Shown here: piece by piece, positions 26,992 to 35,075 of the stretch
Layout of the letters: the number at the start of each line of letters is the position of its first letter
Position numbering within the stretch: the first letter of the stretch is position 1
Assembly (NCBI GenBank): GCA_041394845.1
Contig: JAWKHL010000004.1
Coordinates: forward strand, 1-64,000
Direction: 5' to 3'
DNA from: JAHCHG01 sp041394845
Lineage (GTDB): Bacteria; Acidobacteriota; Blastocatellia; Pyrinomonadales; Pyrinomonadaceae
DNA length: 64,000 bases
Notes under the pieces: model-generated
The model's input: the letters and a program-made list of their open reading frames with translations, nothing else
Database searches by the model: none
What the model was told of the DNA's origin: nothing
Program-made: the position numbers and the translations under genes

Positions 26992-27846
26992 ATGGAAATC
27001 ATCAATCGCCGACAGAGAATGGCGTCTTTGACCCGTAAATTGAGGCGCGAGAACAAAACCATCGGTTTCGTTCCGACGATGGGAGCGTTGCACGAAGGCC
27101 ATCTGGCTCTGGTTCACGAAGCGCGGCAGATGTCCGACATTCTGATCGTTTCGATCTTCGTCAACCCGACCCAGTTCAACGAAAAAGATGATTTCGCCAA
27201 ATATCCGCGCGATCTGACGGCCGACGCCACTCTTTTGACGCAGTATCAGGTCGATTACATTTTCGCGCCCGACGAACAGGAGATCTACGGCGAGAATTTT
27301 TCCACTTACGTTTACGTCGAAAATCTGACCGAACCTCTCGAAGGCGCTTCCCGGCCCGGACATTTTCGCGGAGTGGCCACGGTGGTGACCATCCTTTTTA
27401 ACACGATCCGCCCAGATTTCGCCTTTTTCGGCCAGAAGGACGCCCAGCAGGTGGCCGTCATCGAACGCCTTACCAAAGACCTCGGGTTTGACACCGAGAT
27501 CATCGTCGTCCCGATCGTCCGCGAGGAATCGGGCCTCGCCAGATCCTCGCGCAACGCCCGTCTGAGCGACGCGGAAAGAGAAGCGGCGGCCATTATCTAC
27601 CGGGCTTTGAGCGAGGCCCGGAAGGCCTTTTCCGAAGGGGAACGAAATGCCGTAAAACTAACCGAAATGGTCTATCAGAAGATCGAAAGCGAACCTCTGG
27701 CCCAGATCGATTACGTCGCCGCGGTCGATCAGGGAACGCTGGAAAGCGTCGATAAAATCGGCGAAAAGCCCGTTCTTTTGGCCGCCGCCGTCCGTTTCGG
27801 CAAGGTCCGACTGATCGACAACGTGATTCTGGCTCCGAAGCAGTAA
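26992..27846 (+). CDS. panC: Pantothenate synthetase PanC
   Basis: ATP-dependent ligase joining pantoate and beta-alanine, the last step of pantothenate synthesis. About 284 residues. Motifs in order: VPTMGALHEGHLALV (HIGH-like nucleotide binding), SIFVNPTQFN, YPRDLTAD, GHFRGVATVV, PDFAFFGQKDAQQVAVI and ESGLARSSRN (KMSKS-like site). The ATG at 26992 gives the normal N-terminus MEIINRRQRM; an upstream TTG would only translate the repeat array. Confidence 0.97.
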   Translation: MEIINRRQRMASLTRKLRRENKTIGFVPTMGALHEGHLALVHEARQMSDILIVSIFVNPTQFNEKDDFAKYPRDLTADATLLTQYQVDYIFAPDEQEIYGENFSTYVYVENLTEPLEGASRPGHFRGVATVVTILFNTIRPDFAFFGQKDAQQVAVIERLTKDLGFDTEIIVVPIVREESGLARSSRNARLSDAEREAAAIIYRALSEARKAFSEGERNAVKLTEMVYQKIESEPLAQIDYVAAVDQGTLESVDKIGEKPVLLAAAVRFGKVRLIDNVILAPKQ

Positions 27847-27917
27847 ATCGGCACACAACTTGCATCTAAAAAAGCGTGTGAGTCAAATTTCAGACTCCGA
27901 CAGACATTTACAAAACT

Positions 27918-28427
27918 ATGAAAAACATTAAATTATGGTCAGCGATTTTCGGTTTGGTTGTGGCGTTTGCGATCAACGCCTCGGCGCAGAGCATCGTGTT
28001 CACCTCGCTCGAAGGCGAAAAGATCGATCTGGAAGCGCAAAAAGGCAAGGTCGTCGTTCTGGCGATCGGCGCTCAATGGCTGCCGCTTTCGGACAAGCAG
28101 GCCGAATACATCAATAAATTGGCCAAAAAATACGCCAACCGCGATGTTGTTTTCTATTTCATTTCGGCCGATTCGACCTCGGCCAAATCGAAAAATTACG
28201 CGAGCAACGAGGAAATCCGCAAATTCGCCGAAGAAAACAAATTGTCGGTGTCGATCCTGAGAGATTCGGACGGCGCGACTTCGCTGAAAAAATTCAACAT
28301 CGACCAGCTGCCGTCGTTCGTCATTCTGGACAAAACCGGCAAACTGGCGAGCGAACCGTTCAGCGGTCTCGATCCGTCGACCGACATCACGGTTCCGATC
28401 TCCAAAGTGATCGACAAGATCTTGTAA
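27918..28427 (+). CDS. Secreted thioredoxin-fold protein lacking the CxxC motif
   Basis: A 169-residue protein with signal peptide (cleavage near NASAQ) and a TlpA/redoxin-like fold: SLEGEKIDLEAQKGKVVVLA, then an alpha/beta core, and the cis-Pro loop in IDQLPSFVILDKTGKLA. Where TlpA proteins have WCxxC, it reads IGAQWLPLSDKQ, with no Cys at either position, so it should be redox-inactive, perhaps a binding or scaffold protein. A strong terminator follows at 28452-28484. Confidence 0.85.
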   Translation: MKNIKLWSAIFGLVVAFAINASAQSIVFTSLEGEKIDLEAQKGKVVVLAIGAQWLPLSDKQAEYINKLAKKYANRDVVFYFISADSTSAKSKNYASNEEIRKFAEENKLSVSILRDSDGATSLKKFNIDQLPSFVILDKTGKLASEPFSGLDPSTDITVPISKVIDKIL

Positions 28428-28451
28428 GAAGTTTTTTCGAAAAAAATTTTG

Positions 28452-28484
28452 AAAAAGGCCGCCCTTCGACAGCGGCCTTTTTTT
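28452..28484 (+). terminator. Rho-independent terminator of the thioredoxin-fold gene
   Basis: AAAAAGGCCGC and GCGGCCTTTTT form a perfect stem around CCTTCGACA, followed by a T-run. Confidence 0.93.
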
Positions 28485-28522
28485 ATTTGGAAATATCGGC
28501 CCAATAGTAGTATAAGGTTGGT

Positions 28523-28960
28523 ATGAATCCGAGACTTTCCCGATTTATCTTGCCGGTCATCACCCTGATCGTTCTTTCCCTCAACATCGCCGGGCAGGGA
28601 GATTCGCACCCGACCGCGACCGACACGCCCGAAGTCACCAAAGCCAAACGCCAGATCGTCAAGCTTTTGCTGAAAGACATTTTCCGGGGAAAATCGGGCG
28701 AAAACATCTATCTTTCCACCAAAAATCTTCCCCCCAAGCTGATGGAGAATTTTCCCAAATTCAAGAATCTGACCGCCCGTTTCGTCGCCGAGGGCGGGGA
28801 GACGGAAACGACCGGGTGTCCTTTTGAATTTCGCATCTTTCAAGTTTCCGGCCGCAAGGCCTCCGTTTTGTTCGGCGATTGCCGCAACGGTCTCGGCTAC
28901 AATTTCGAGAAAGTGGGCGGCAAATGGCGATTTGCGCCGCTGGAAATCGAAAACGACTGA
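28523..28960 (+). CDS. Small secreted protein of unknown function
   Basis: A 145-residue protein with a clear signal peptide (RLSRFILPVITLIVLSL, cleavage near IAGQ). The mature part has a Lys-rich helix (KRQIVKLLLKDIFRGK) and ends in a beta-rich segment with two cysteines (TTGCPFEF, FGDCRNGLGYNFEKVGGKWR) that may form a disulfide. The sequence matches no family I know. Confidence 0.75.
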   Translation: MNPRLSRFILPVITLIVLSLNIAGQGDSHPTATDTPEVTKAKRQIVKLLLKDIFRGKSGENIYLSTKNLPPKLMENFPKFKNLTARFVAEGGETETTGCPFEFRIFQVSGRKASVLFGDCRNGLGYNFEKVGGKWRFAPLEIEND

Positions 28961-28970
28961 GCCTGATTTT

Positions 28971-29585
28971 TCACTCCTTTTCCGCGAAAAACTCCCGAAC
29001 CAGATTAAAAACCAGATTGACCGGCAGACCGACGACGTTCCAGTAATCGCCCCGGATCTCTTCGATGAAAAGCGCGGCCTGGGCCTGAACGGCGTAAGCT
29101 CCGGCCTTATCCAGCGGCCGCCCGCGTTCGACCAGAAAATCTATCTCCGACGGATCTAAAGGGGCGAATTTGACGCTCGTTGTCTGGCAACCGACCTTCG
29201 ATTTCGGATTTCGGATTTTGGATTTTGGATTTTCGCCCTCTCCTTCTTGCTTGACGAGCGCGACGCCGGTTAGGACCTCGTGCCAGCGGCCCGAAAGCAT
29301 TCTCAGCATTCGCCGGGCGTCTTCCGGATCGACCGGTTTGCCGATGATCTGATCGTCGATTACCACGGTCGTGTCGGCTCCGAGAACAAGCCGGTCGTGG
29401 TTTTGGGCGGCGATCTTGGCGGCTTTTTCCAGCGCCAGACGGCGAACGTAATCGGCCGGTTTTTCGCCCGCCAGTTCCGTCTCGTCGATATCGGCGGTTT
29501 GCTTTGTAAATTCCCAGCCGACCGAAGTCAGAATTTCCGAACGGCGCGGGCTTCCCGAGGCCAAAATCAGTTTTGGTAGTTTCAT
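28971..29585 (-). CDS. maf: Maf-like nucleotide pyrophosphatase with repeat insertion
   Basis: A 204-residue Maf/YhdE-family protein that hydrolyses non-canonical or canonical nucleoside triphosphates to monophosphates. Motifs: LILASGSPRRSEILTSVGWE at the N-terminus, DETELAGEKPADYVRRLALE, LVLGADTTVVIDDQIIGKP, MLRMLSGRWHEVLTGVAL, and DKAGAYAVQAQAALFIEEI. The ATG at 29585 gives the standard start MKLPKLILASGS. At about residues 117-129 a segment NPKSKIRNPKSK is inserted; it is the translation of a heptamer array (29200-29233) and is absent from the family pattern. Confidence 0.93.
   Translation of the reverse strand: MKLPKLILASGSPRRSEILTSVGWEFTKQTADIDETELAGEKPADYVRRLALEKAAKIAAQNHDRLVLGADTTVVIDDQIIGKPVDPEDARRMLRMLSGRWHEVLTGVALVKQEGEGENPKSKIRNPKSKVGCQTTSVKFAPLDPSEIDFLVERGRPLDKAGAYAVQAQAALFIEEIRGDYWNVVGLPVNLVFNLVREFFAEKE
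29200..29233 (+). repeat. GGATTTC heptamer array inside maf
   Basis: GATTTCGGATTTCGGATTTT and following GGATTTT units, read on the plus strand; on the coding strand they give NPKSKIRNPKSK. Confidence 0.9.
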
Positions 29586-29667
29586 AAATTCGTGATTTAA
29601 TCGTAAATTATTATTAGCGGCCGACAATTGATTGATGATAAATGATAAACGGTAAATCCTGAAATTT

Positions 29668-30153
29668 ATGAACGAACTGTTTCGCGCATTGCCAAAATTG
29701 ATCGAGGTTTTCGAAGACACCCCCGAGGTGCGCGAAGCGGTCGTTTTCGCCGTCTGGCGAAAGATCGCCGGCGAAAGTCTGCGCGGACACACCGTCCCCT
29801 TTCGTCTGTTCGGCCAGCATCTGATCGTGGCGGTCGCCGATAATATGTGGAAAAGGCATCTCGAAATGCTGAGCGGTCAGATGATCTACAAACTCAATTC
29901 GGCTCTGGAGCGGGAGGCCGTAACCTTCATCGAGTTTCGGATCGACGAGGAAACGCTCCGCCGCGAACACGTCAGGCGGCCGCAGACGACCGGGGAAGAC
30001 GACGAGTCGGAGGAAAGGGCGCTCGATCTGGTAACGCCCAAGCTGAGACATTCGGCCGACGCCATCAAGGACGATCATCTCCGGTACCAGTTTTTGCTGG
30101 CCGCCGGAAGTTGTCTGGCCCGCAAGGAAAAGATGAAAAAAAATCCGAAGTAG
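29668..30153 (+). CDS. dciA: DciA-like DUF721 protein
   Basis: A 161-residue DUF721 protein; DciA proteins of this family help load the replicative helicase DnaB in bacteria lacking DnaC. The core is seen in VREAVVFAVWRKIAGESLRG, HTVPFRLFGQHLIVAVADN and MWKRHLEMLSGQMIYKLNSA, ending IEFRID. The C-terminal ~60 residues are charged and less conserved. It sits upstream of gatC on the same strand. The gene symbol is assigned by family, not by experiment. Confidence 0.82.
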   Translation: MNELFRALPKLIEVFEDTPEVREAVVFAVWRKIAGESLRGHTVPFRLFGQHLIVAVADNMWKRHLEMLSGQMIYKLNSALEREAVTFIEFRIDEETLRREHVRRPQTTGEDDESEERALDLVTPKLRHSADAIKDDHLRYQFLLAAGSCLARKEKMKKNPK

Positions 30154-30208
30154 TCCGGGCGGCGAGGATTGTTCGAAAAAGGATGAAAACAAAATAGCGG
30201 AATAAAAA

Positions 30209-30490
30209 ATGGATGTAAGAAAAGTCGCCAAACTGGCGCATCTGGAAATCACCGAAGAGGAAGTGGCGCTCTACACGCCGCAGATGAACGACATCGTCGC
30301 CTACGTCGAACAGCTCAACCAACTCGACACGGAAACGGTCGAACCGGCCATCGGCGGTCTGACGCCGGAAGGCGAAGCGACCCGGGCGACGCGACCCGAC
30401 CTTCATCAGGAATCGCTCGGTCAGAAGTTGGCTCTGGATCAGGCGCCGACTGCCGCCGAGGGTCATTTTCGGGTACCCAAAGTCTTATGA
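30209..30490 (+). CDS. gatC: Aspartyl/glutamyl-tRNA amidotransferase subunit C
   Basis: A 93-residue subunit of the GatCAB complex, which converts Glu-tRNA(Gln) and/or Asp-tRNA(Asn) to the amidated form. The sequence MDVRKVAKLAHLEITEEEVA, then MNDIVAYVEQLNQLDTETVE and the C-terminal EGHFRVPKVL is typical. Its stop codon TGA overlaps the ATG of the next frame (ATGA), and a heptamer array starts exactly there. Confidence 0.96.
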   Translation: MDVRKVAKLAHLEITEEEVALYTPQMNDIVAYVEQLNQLDTETVEPAIGGLTPEGEATRATRPDLHQESLGQKLALDQAPTAAEGHFRVPKVL

Positions 30491-30523
30491 TTTCGGATTT
30501 TGGATTTCGGATTTCGGATTTTT
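30487..30523 (+). repeat. GGATTTC heptamer array at the gatC stop
   Basis: ATGATTTCGGATTTTGGATT and following GGATTTC units. It spans the gatC stop and forms codons 1-12 of the lipoprotein gene. Confidence 0.9.
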
Positions 30524-30972
30524 GGAAAGCGGTCCCCGATGTCCGGACAACGGCGCTGTTTTGCCTTTTTACTTTTGCCTTTTTACTTGGCGGTTGCAGT
30601 ATTCCCAATCTGGAAAACCCCGATTGCAGTGCGGCGCGCAACCGGGTCAAGCATTTCTATTCGTTTCATTTCGGCAATGATATGAGGCCCTCGGCGGAGA
30701 ATCTGAAACTGCGGGCCGAATATCTGACGCCGGAACTTAAGGCAAAGCTGGAAAAACAGGAGGGACCGGTCGATTATTTCACCGCCACCGACGATTATCC
30801 GAAGGCCTTCCGGGCCGGCAAGTGCGAGGTGATCGAACCGGGCAAGAGGGTCCGTTTCCAGATCCTGCTGTTTTGGAAAACCGAAACCCGGAGTGAGGAA
30901 CGGGAGATTTCGGTCGATGCGGTCAAACAGAACGATGGGTGGCTGATCGATCAGGTAGAGAGTAAAAATTGA
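30487..30972 (+). CDS. Putative lipoprotein between gatC and gatA, N-terminus built from repeats
   Basis: A 161-residue protein of unknown family with a lipoprotein signal: hydrophobic LFCLFTFAFLL followed by LLGGC (lipidated Cys). The mature part (CSAARNRVKHFYSFHFGND, YLTPELKAKLEKQEGPVDYF, CEVIEPGKRVRFQILLFWKT) has two cysteines and looks like a small periplasmic NTF2/DUF-type protein. The first 12 residues (MISDFGFRISDF) come from a heptamer array, and the hydrophobic core from a 14-base unit (TTTTGCCTTTTTAC) present twice. The gene interrupts the gatC-gatA pair and overlaps gatC by four bases. Confidence 0.75.
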   Translation: MISDFGFRISDFWKAVPDVRTTALFCLFTFAFLLGGCSIPNLENPDCSAARNRVKHFYSFHFGNDMRPSAENLKLRAEYLTPELKAKLEKQEGPVDYFTATDDYPKAFRAGKCEVIEPGKRVRFQILLFWKTETRSEEREISVDAVKQNDGWLIDQVESKN

Positions 30973-30976
30973 ATTT

Positions 30977-32383
30977 ATGACGATTCTTTCGAATATTGAA
31001 AAATCTCTGGATAACGCTGAAAAACTTAACCGAACGCTCAACTCGTTTTTGACCATCGAACGCGGTTACGCGAGCGAGCGCGCCGGAGAACTGGAGAATT
31101 CCGGCAACGGCAATCCTTTGCACGGCGCGGCCATCGCGGTCAAGGACAATATCTGCACCCGTTTTTCCCAAACCTCCTGCGGTTCGCGAATTCTCGGCGC
31201 TTACCGACCGCAATACAACGCGACGGCGGTCGAAAAACTGATCGACGCCGGCGCGATCATCATCGGCAAAACCAACATGGACGAATTCGCCATGGGTTCG
31301 TCGAACGAGAACTCGGCTTTCGGCCCGGTCAAAAATCCCTGGGACACCGAACGGGTTCCCGGAGGCAGTTCCGGCGGTTCGGCCGCGGCGGTCGCCTCGG
31401 GAGTGGTTCGCGCCTCTTTGGGATCGGAAACCGGCGGTTCGGTTCGTCAGCCCGCATCATTTTGCGGCATCGTCGGTCTCAAACCGACCTACGGCCGGAT
31501 CTCGCGCTACGGGCTGGTGGCATTCGCTTCATCGCTCGATCAGATCGGCATTTTCGGACAAACCTCAAAAGACGTGGCCGAGGTTCTGGGGGCGATCGCC
31601 GGACGCGACCCGGCCGATGCGACGACGGCCGATGTTCCCGTTCCCGATTACGCCGGAGAACTGGAAAACGACATCGCGGGAAGCCGGATCGGGATTCCGC
31701 GCGCGCTGTTCGGCGAAGGGTTGGACGACGAGGTTCGAGCGGCCGTAGAAAAAGCGATCGAAAATTACCGAAAAATGGGAGCCGAGATCGTCGATGTCGA
31801 ACTGCCCAATTCCCCTTATTCGATCGCCGTTTATTACATCATCTGCACGGCCGAAGCCTCTTCGAATCTGGCCCGCTTCGACGGCGTGCGCTACGGGTTC
31901 CGGGCCGAAGACGCCCACGAACTGAGGCAGATGTACATGAAGACCCGCGAGGAGGGTTTCGGCCCCGAAGTCAAACGCCGGATCATGCTCGGAACCTACG
32001 TTTTGTCGAGCGGCTATTACGACGCCTATTACGCCAAGGCGCAGAAGGTCCGAACCCTGCTGAAAAGGGATTTTCTCAACGCCTTTGAACAGTGCGACGC
32101 CATCCTGACGCCGACCTCGCCGTCGGTCGCCTTCCGGATCGGGGAAAAATCGGACGATCCGCTGGCCATGTATCTGAGCGATATTTACACGGCTTCGGCC
32201 AATCTGGCCGGAATTCCCGGTCTGTCGGTCCCTTGCGGCCTGTCGGAAGAGGGCCTGCCGATCGGACTCCAACTGGTCGGAAATCACTGGTCGGAGAACG
32301 TCCTTCTTAATCTGGCGCACGCCTACGAACGGGAGTTTCCGCTCGGGGCGAAGCCGGAGATTTTTGTCAGCTGTGATGGGTAA
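30977..32383 (+). CDS. gatA: Aspartyl/glutamyl-tRNA amidotransferase subunit A
   Basis: The 468-residue amidase subunit of GatCAB, releasing ammonia from glutamine for transamidation. The amidase-signature Ser-cisSer-Lys triad is complete: Lys56 in AIAVKDNI, Ser131 in VPGGSSGGSAAAVASG, and nucleophile Ser155 in GSETGGSVRQPASF. FCGIVGLKPTYGRISRYGLV and SLDQIGIFGQTSKDVA are further family landmarks; the C-terminus SVPCGLSEEGLPIGLQLVG is intact. It starts four bases after the lipoprotein stop. A terminator lies at 32446-32478. gatB is not in the window. Confidence 0.97.
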   Translation: MTILSNIEKSLDNAEKLNRTLNSFLTIERGYASERAGELENSGNGNPLHGAAIAVKDNICTRFSQTSCGSRILGAYRPQYNATAVEKLIDAGAIIIGKTNMDEFAMGSSNENSAFGPVKNPWDTERVPGGSSGGSAAAVASGVVRASLGSETGGSVRQPASFCGIVGLKPTYGRISRYGLVAFASSLDQIGIFGQTSKDVAEVLGAIAGRDPADATTADVPVPDYAGELENDIAGSRIGIPRALFGEGLDDEVRAAVEKAIENYRKMGAEIVDVELPNSPYSIAVYYIICTAEASSNLARFDGVRYGFRAEDAHELRQMYMKTREEGFGPEVKRRIMLGTYVLSSGYYDAYYAKAQKVRTLLKRDFLNAFEQCDAILTPTSPSVAFRIGEKSDDPLAMYLSDIYTASANLAGIPGLSVPCGLSEEGLPIGLQLVGNHWSENVLLNLAHAYEREFPLGAKPEIFVSCDG

Positions 32384-32557
32384 TAGGTGATGGGTGATGG
32401 GAGAGCGGGCTAGGGTTTTCCCGACATCATACCGGAAAAGGCAAAAAAAAGGCCTAAGCGATCGGCTTAAGCCTTTTTGATTTTTGGGGGGTCGACTTGG
32501 TTGAGAGGGGCGTTATCCGGAATTTCATTCAAAATCCCATCACCCATCACCCATCAC
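32373..32557. repeat. Inverted GGGTGAT/ATCACCC arrays after gatA
   Basis: GGTGATGGGTGATGGG (within 32373-32401) overlaps the gatA stop. CCCATCACCCATCACCCATC (within 32535-32557) reaches the stop of the GGDEF-EAL gene. The same unit makes the nested arms of the element at 19067-19250. Confidence 0.8.
32446..32478. terminator. Terminator between gatA and the GGDEF-EAL gene
   Basis: AAAAAGGCCTAAGC and GCTTAAGCCTTTTT pair with one mismatch around GATCG. A and T runs on both sides allow use from both directions by these convergent genes. Confidence 0.88.
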
Positions 32558-34783
32558 TTATTTCGCCAGTCGCAGATGCGGAACCTCCCGTTTCTGTGCC
32601 GGGGGAATGTAAGTGTGGCTCGGCATGATGTTGCGCCAGTGGGTTTTGTTGTCGAGGAACTTTCCGGCATCTTCGACCGGGATGGGGCGCGAGAACAGAT
32701 AACCCTGACCGTACTCACAACCGAGGATGCGGAGTTGATGGATCTGGTGGATCGTTTCGATCCCCTCGGCGATGACGTTCATCCCGAGCGTCTTGGCCAG
32801 AGCCACTATCGTCCGGACGATCTCGCCGTTTTCACTGCCGTTTTCCATCGTTCCGACGAACGAGCGGTCGACTTTGAGGGTGTCGATCGGGAAACGATGC
32901 AGATAACTGAGACTCGAATAGCCGGTTCCGAAATCGTCGATGCTCAGTTGAACGCCGAGTTGTTTCAGCTGTTTGAGCATCAAAATGACCGTCTCGGCGT
33001 TGTCCATAACGGCGCTCTCGGTCAGTTCCAGTTTGAGGCATTGCGGGGCGATACCGGTTTCGTTGATGATCCTCTGCACCTGTTCGACCAGATCTCCCTG
33101 AGCGAAATGTTTGCCGGAAAGATTGACGCTGACGATCAGGTTTTTGTTGGTGATCGAATGATTCTGCCATTCGACCATCTGCCGGCAGACGTCGCGCAGA
33201 ATCCACAAGGTGATCGGAACGATGAGCCCGGTCTCCTCGCTGACCGGAATGAATTCGGCCGGCGGAACCAGTCCCCGGCGCGGATGATTCCAGCGGATCA
33301 AAGCCTCAAACCCGATCAACTCCAGCGAATCGAGATCGATGATCGGCTGATAATACGAGCATAATTCGTTGCGGTCGATGGCGTAGCGAAGATCGGTTTC
33401 GAGTTGCAAAAGAGTAACGGCGCGGGTGTGCATCGTTTTATCGAAGATCTCATACGAAACGCTTTTCTCTTTGGCGTAATACATGGCGATGTCGGCATCG
33501 CGCAAAATGTCTTCGGCGTCTTCGTAATCGGGACTGCTGAGAGCGATTCCGATGCTGACCCCGGTAAAAACCTGACGGCCGTTCAAGGTAAACGGCTCGG
33601 AAATCTTCTGACTGATAAGTTCGGCGAAATTGACGGCGTCCTGAATCGATTCGATGTTGTTGAGAATGATGGCGAATTCGTCGCCGCTGAACCGGGCCAC
33701 CAGATCGCCCTCGCCGGCCAGATTGGACAGCCGTTTGGCGACGTGCAGAATCAGGCGGTCGCCGATCGAATGGCCGAGACTTTCGTTGATTGTCTTAAAG
33801 CGGTTGAGATCCAGAAAAAGGACGGAAAATTTATGGCCGGTCGAGGTCTTGCTCTTTTCCAGCATGAACCGGATGGTTTCGATGAACAGGTTGCGGTTCG
33901 GCAGATCGGTCAGCGCATCGTGGAAAGCGGCGTGGCGGAAACGTTCCTTGCTTTCCCTGAGAGCCTTTCCGATCCGGTCCTGCTCGGAAATGTGATGCTT
34001 TAGTTCCTCGATGTGCTTTTCAGCCTGTTCCGCCCGGGCCCGTTCGGCCTGTTCCGCTTTGGCCGCCGTCTGTTTGACGTCATCGACGTAACGGCGATAG
34101 GTCATATAAACGACCGCCAGCACGACGATCGCCACCAACGCCATGATGGCGTCGATCTTGAGCAGAGCCTGAATGATTACCCCGGCGATAATGGCGTTAA
34201 ACAGGTAGATAACCAGAACATTCAGACAGGTTTCATACCAAACTTTCCAAAACGACTTCTCGGTCTTTTTCGCAGTGAACATCGCAATCAATACGGAACC
34301 GGCCAAAAATTGAGCGAACGCCATCAGTCCGAGCAACAGGACGAAGGAATAAATCTCACCGGTCTGGGCGGTCTGTTTCGGAGAAGCAAAGAAATAATTT
34401 GCCAGGGTGGCCGTCAGGAAAGTAGAGATGGCGGCCATTGACCCGTTCAGGGCAATCGTTATCTTTCTTATGTTTCCGCCTTTCAGGCGAATATTCAGAC
34501 TGGTTACGGTCGCTTCAAAAATTGCCAGCAAAACGCCTATTTCCGAACTGTACAAGATCAAGGTTACGAAAATAACGGCATCAGAAATTGATAAGTGGAT
34601 TTTTGTGCGTGGAAGTTGGATTTGCAGGTAGGGGCATAAAAAAACGGTGGCTAAAACGAGCAGGAGCAACTGAGCGTCCACCAGTTGGACGGGGAAAAAA
34701 TACAGAGCGTACGCACAAATGACTACCCCCAGCGACAAGGTAATCCAGGCAGAGAAATTATTTATTCTTTTAAGTACGGGCAC
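32558..34783 (-). CDS. Membrane GGDEF-EAL protein (c-di-GMP turnover)
   Basis: A 741-residue protein. Residues 1-235 contain about seven membrane segments of unknown sensor type. A short coiled-coil follows (AAKAEQAERARAEQAEKHIE), then a GGDEF domain with FHDALTDLPNRNLF, DLNRFKTINESLGHSIGDRL and a slightly changed active site FSGDEF (about residue 367). The C-terminal EAL domain has FEALIRWNHP (about 493), NLSGKHFAQGD, LELTES, DDFGTGYSSLSYL, LKVDRSFV and AEGIET, so phosphodiesterase residues are complete. SGDEF can still be active in other proteins, so it may be bifunctional. It is convergent with gatA. Confidence 0.93.
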   Translation of the reverse strand: MPVLKRINNFSAWITLSLGVVICAYALYFFPVQLVDAQLLLLVLATVFLCPYLQIQLPRTKIHLSISDAVIFVTLILYSSEIGVLLAIFEATVTSLNIRLKGGNIRKITIALNGSMAAISTFLTATLANYFFASPKQTAQTGEIYSFVLLLGLMAFAQFLAGSVLIAMFTAKKTEKSFWKVWYETCLNVLVIYLFNAIIAGVIIQALLKIDAIMALVAIVVLAVVYMTYRRYVDDVKQTAAKAEQAERARAEQAEKHIEELKHHISEQDRIGKALRESKERFRHAAFHDALTDLPNRNLFIETIRFMLEKSKTSTGHKFSVLFLDLNRFKTINESLGHSIGDRLILHVAKRLSNLAGEGDLVARFSGDEFAIILNNIESIQDAVNFAELISQKISEPFTLNGRQVFTGVSIGIALSSPDYEDAEDILRDADIAMYYAKEKSVSYEIFDKTMHTRAVTLLQLETDLRYAIDRNELCSYYQPIIDLDSLELIGFEALIRWNHPRRGLVPPAEFIPVSEETGLIVPITLWILRDVCRQMVEWQNHSITNKNLIVSVNLSGKHFAQGDLVEQVQRIINETGIAPQCLKLELTESAVMDNAETVILMLKQLKQLGVQLSIDDFGTGYSSLSYLHRFPIDTLKVDRSFVGTMENGSENGEIVRTIVALAKTLGMNVIAEGIETIHQIHQLRILGCEYGQGYLFSRPIPVEDAGKFLDNKTHWRNIMPSHTYIPPAQKREVPHLRLAK

Positions 34784-34936
34784 TTGTATTTTCCTGTTGA
34801 CTTGGTTTTATTTAGCTAACCGAAATGATCTTTTGGCCTTATGTAAGCGGATGTGATATTTGACTTTTATTTGATGATTCAAAAGGGGGACCTTTTAACC
34901 TTTGTTATTATACGTTAAACTAAGTTTAATTTCCAG

Positions 34937-34985
34937 AAAAAAATTGCCCCAGCAATAATTTTTTTTATTACTAGAGCAATTTTTT
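34937..34985. terminator. AT-rich hairpin, probable terminator downstream of subtilase A
   Basis: AAAAAAATTGC pairs with GCAATTTTTTC across an inner AT-rich hairpin. It is about 90 bases past the subtilase A stop. Confidence 0.6.
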
Positions 34986-35075
34986 CGCTTTTAATGCTTG
35001 TAACCTGATATTGCTTGATTACCTGCGTCCTGCTCTAATCAAAACCGCAAACACGAAATTATCATTTCGCTTTAT

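Noticed and set aside
29586..29792. N-terminal extension of Maf
   Set aside because: Maf proteins begin directly at the LILASGSPRR motif; the extension is antisense to dciA and repeats.
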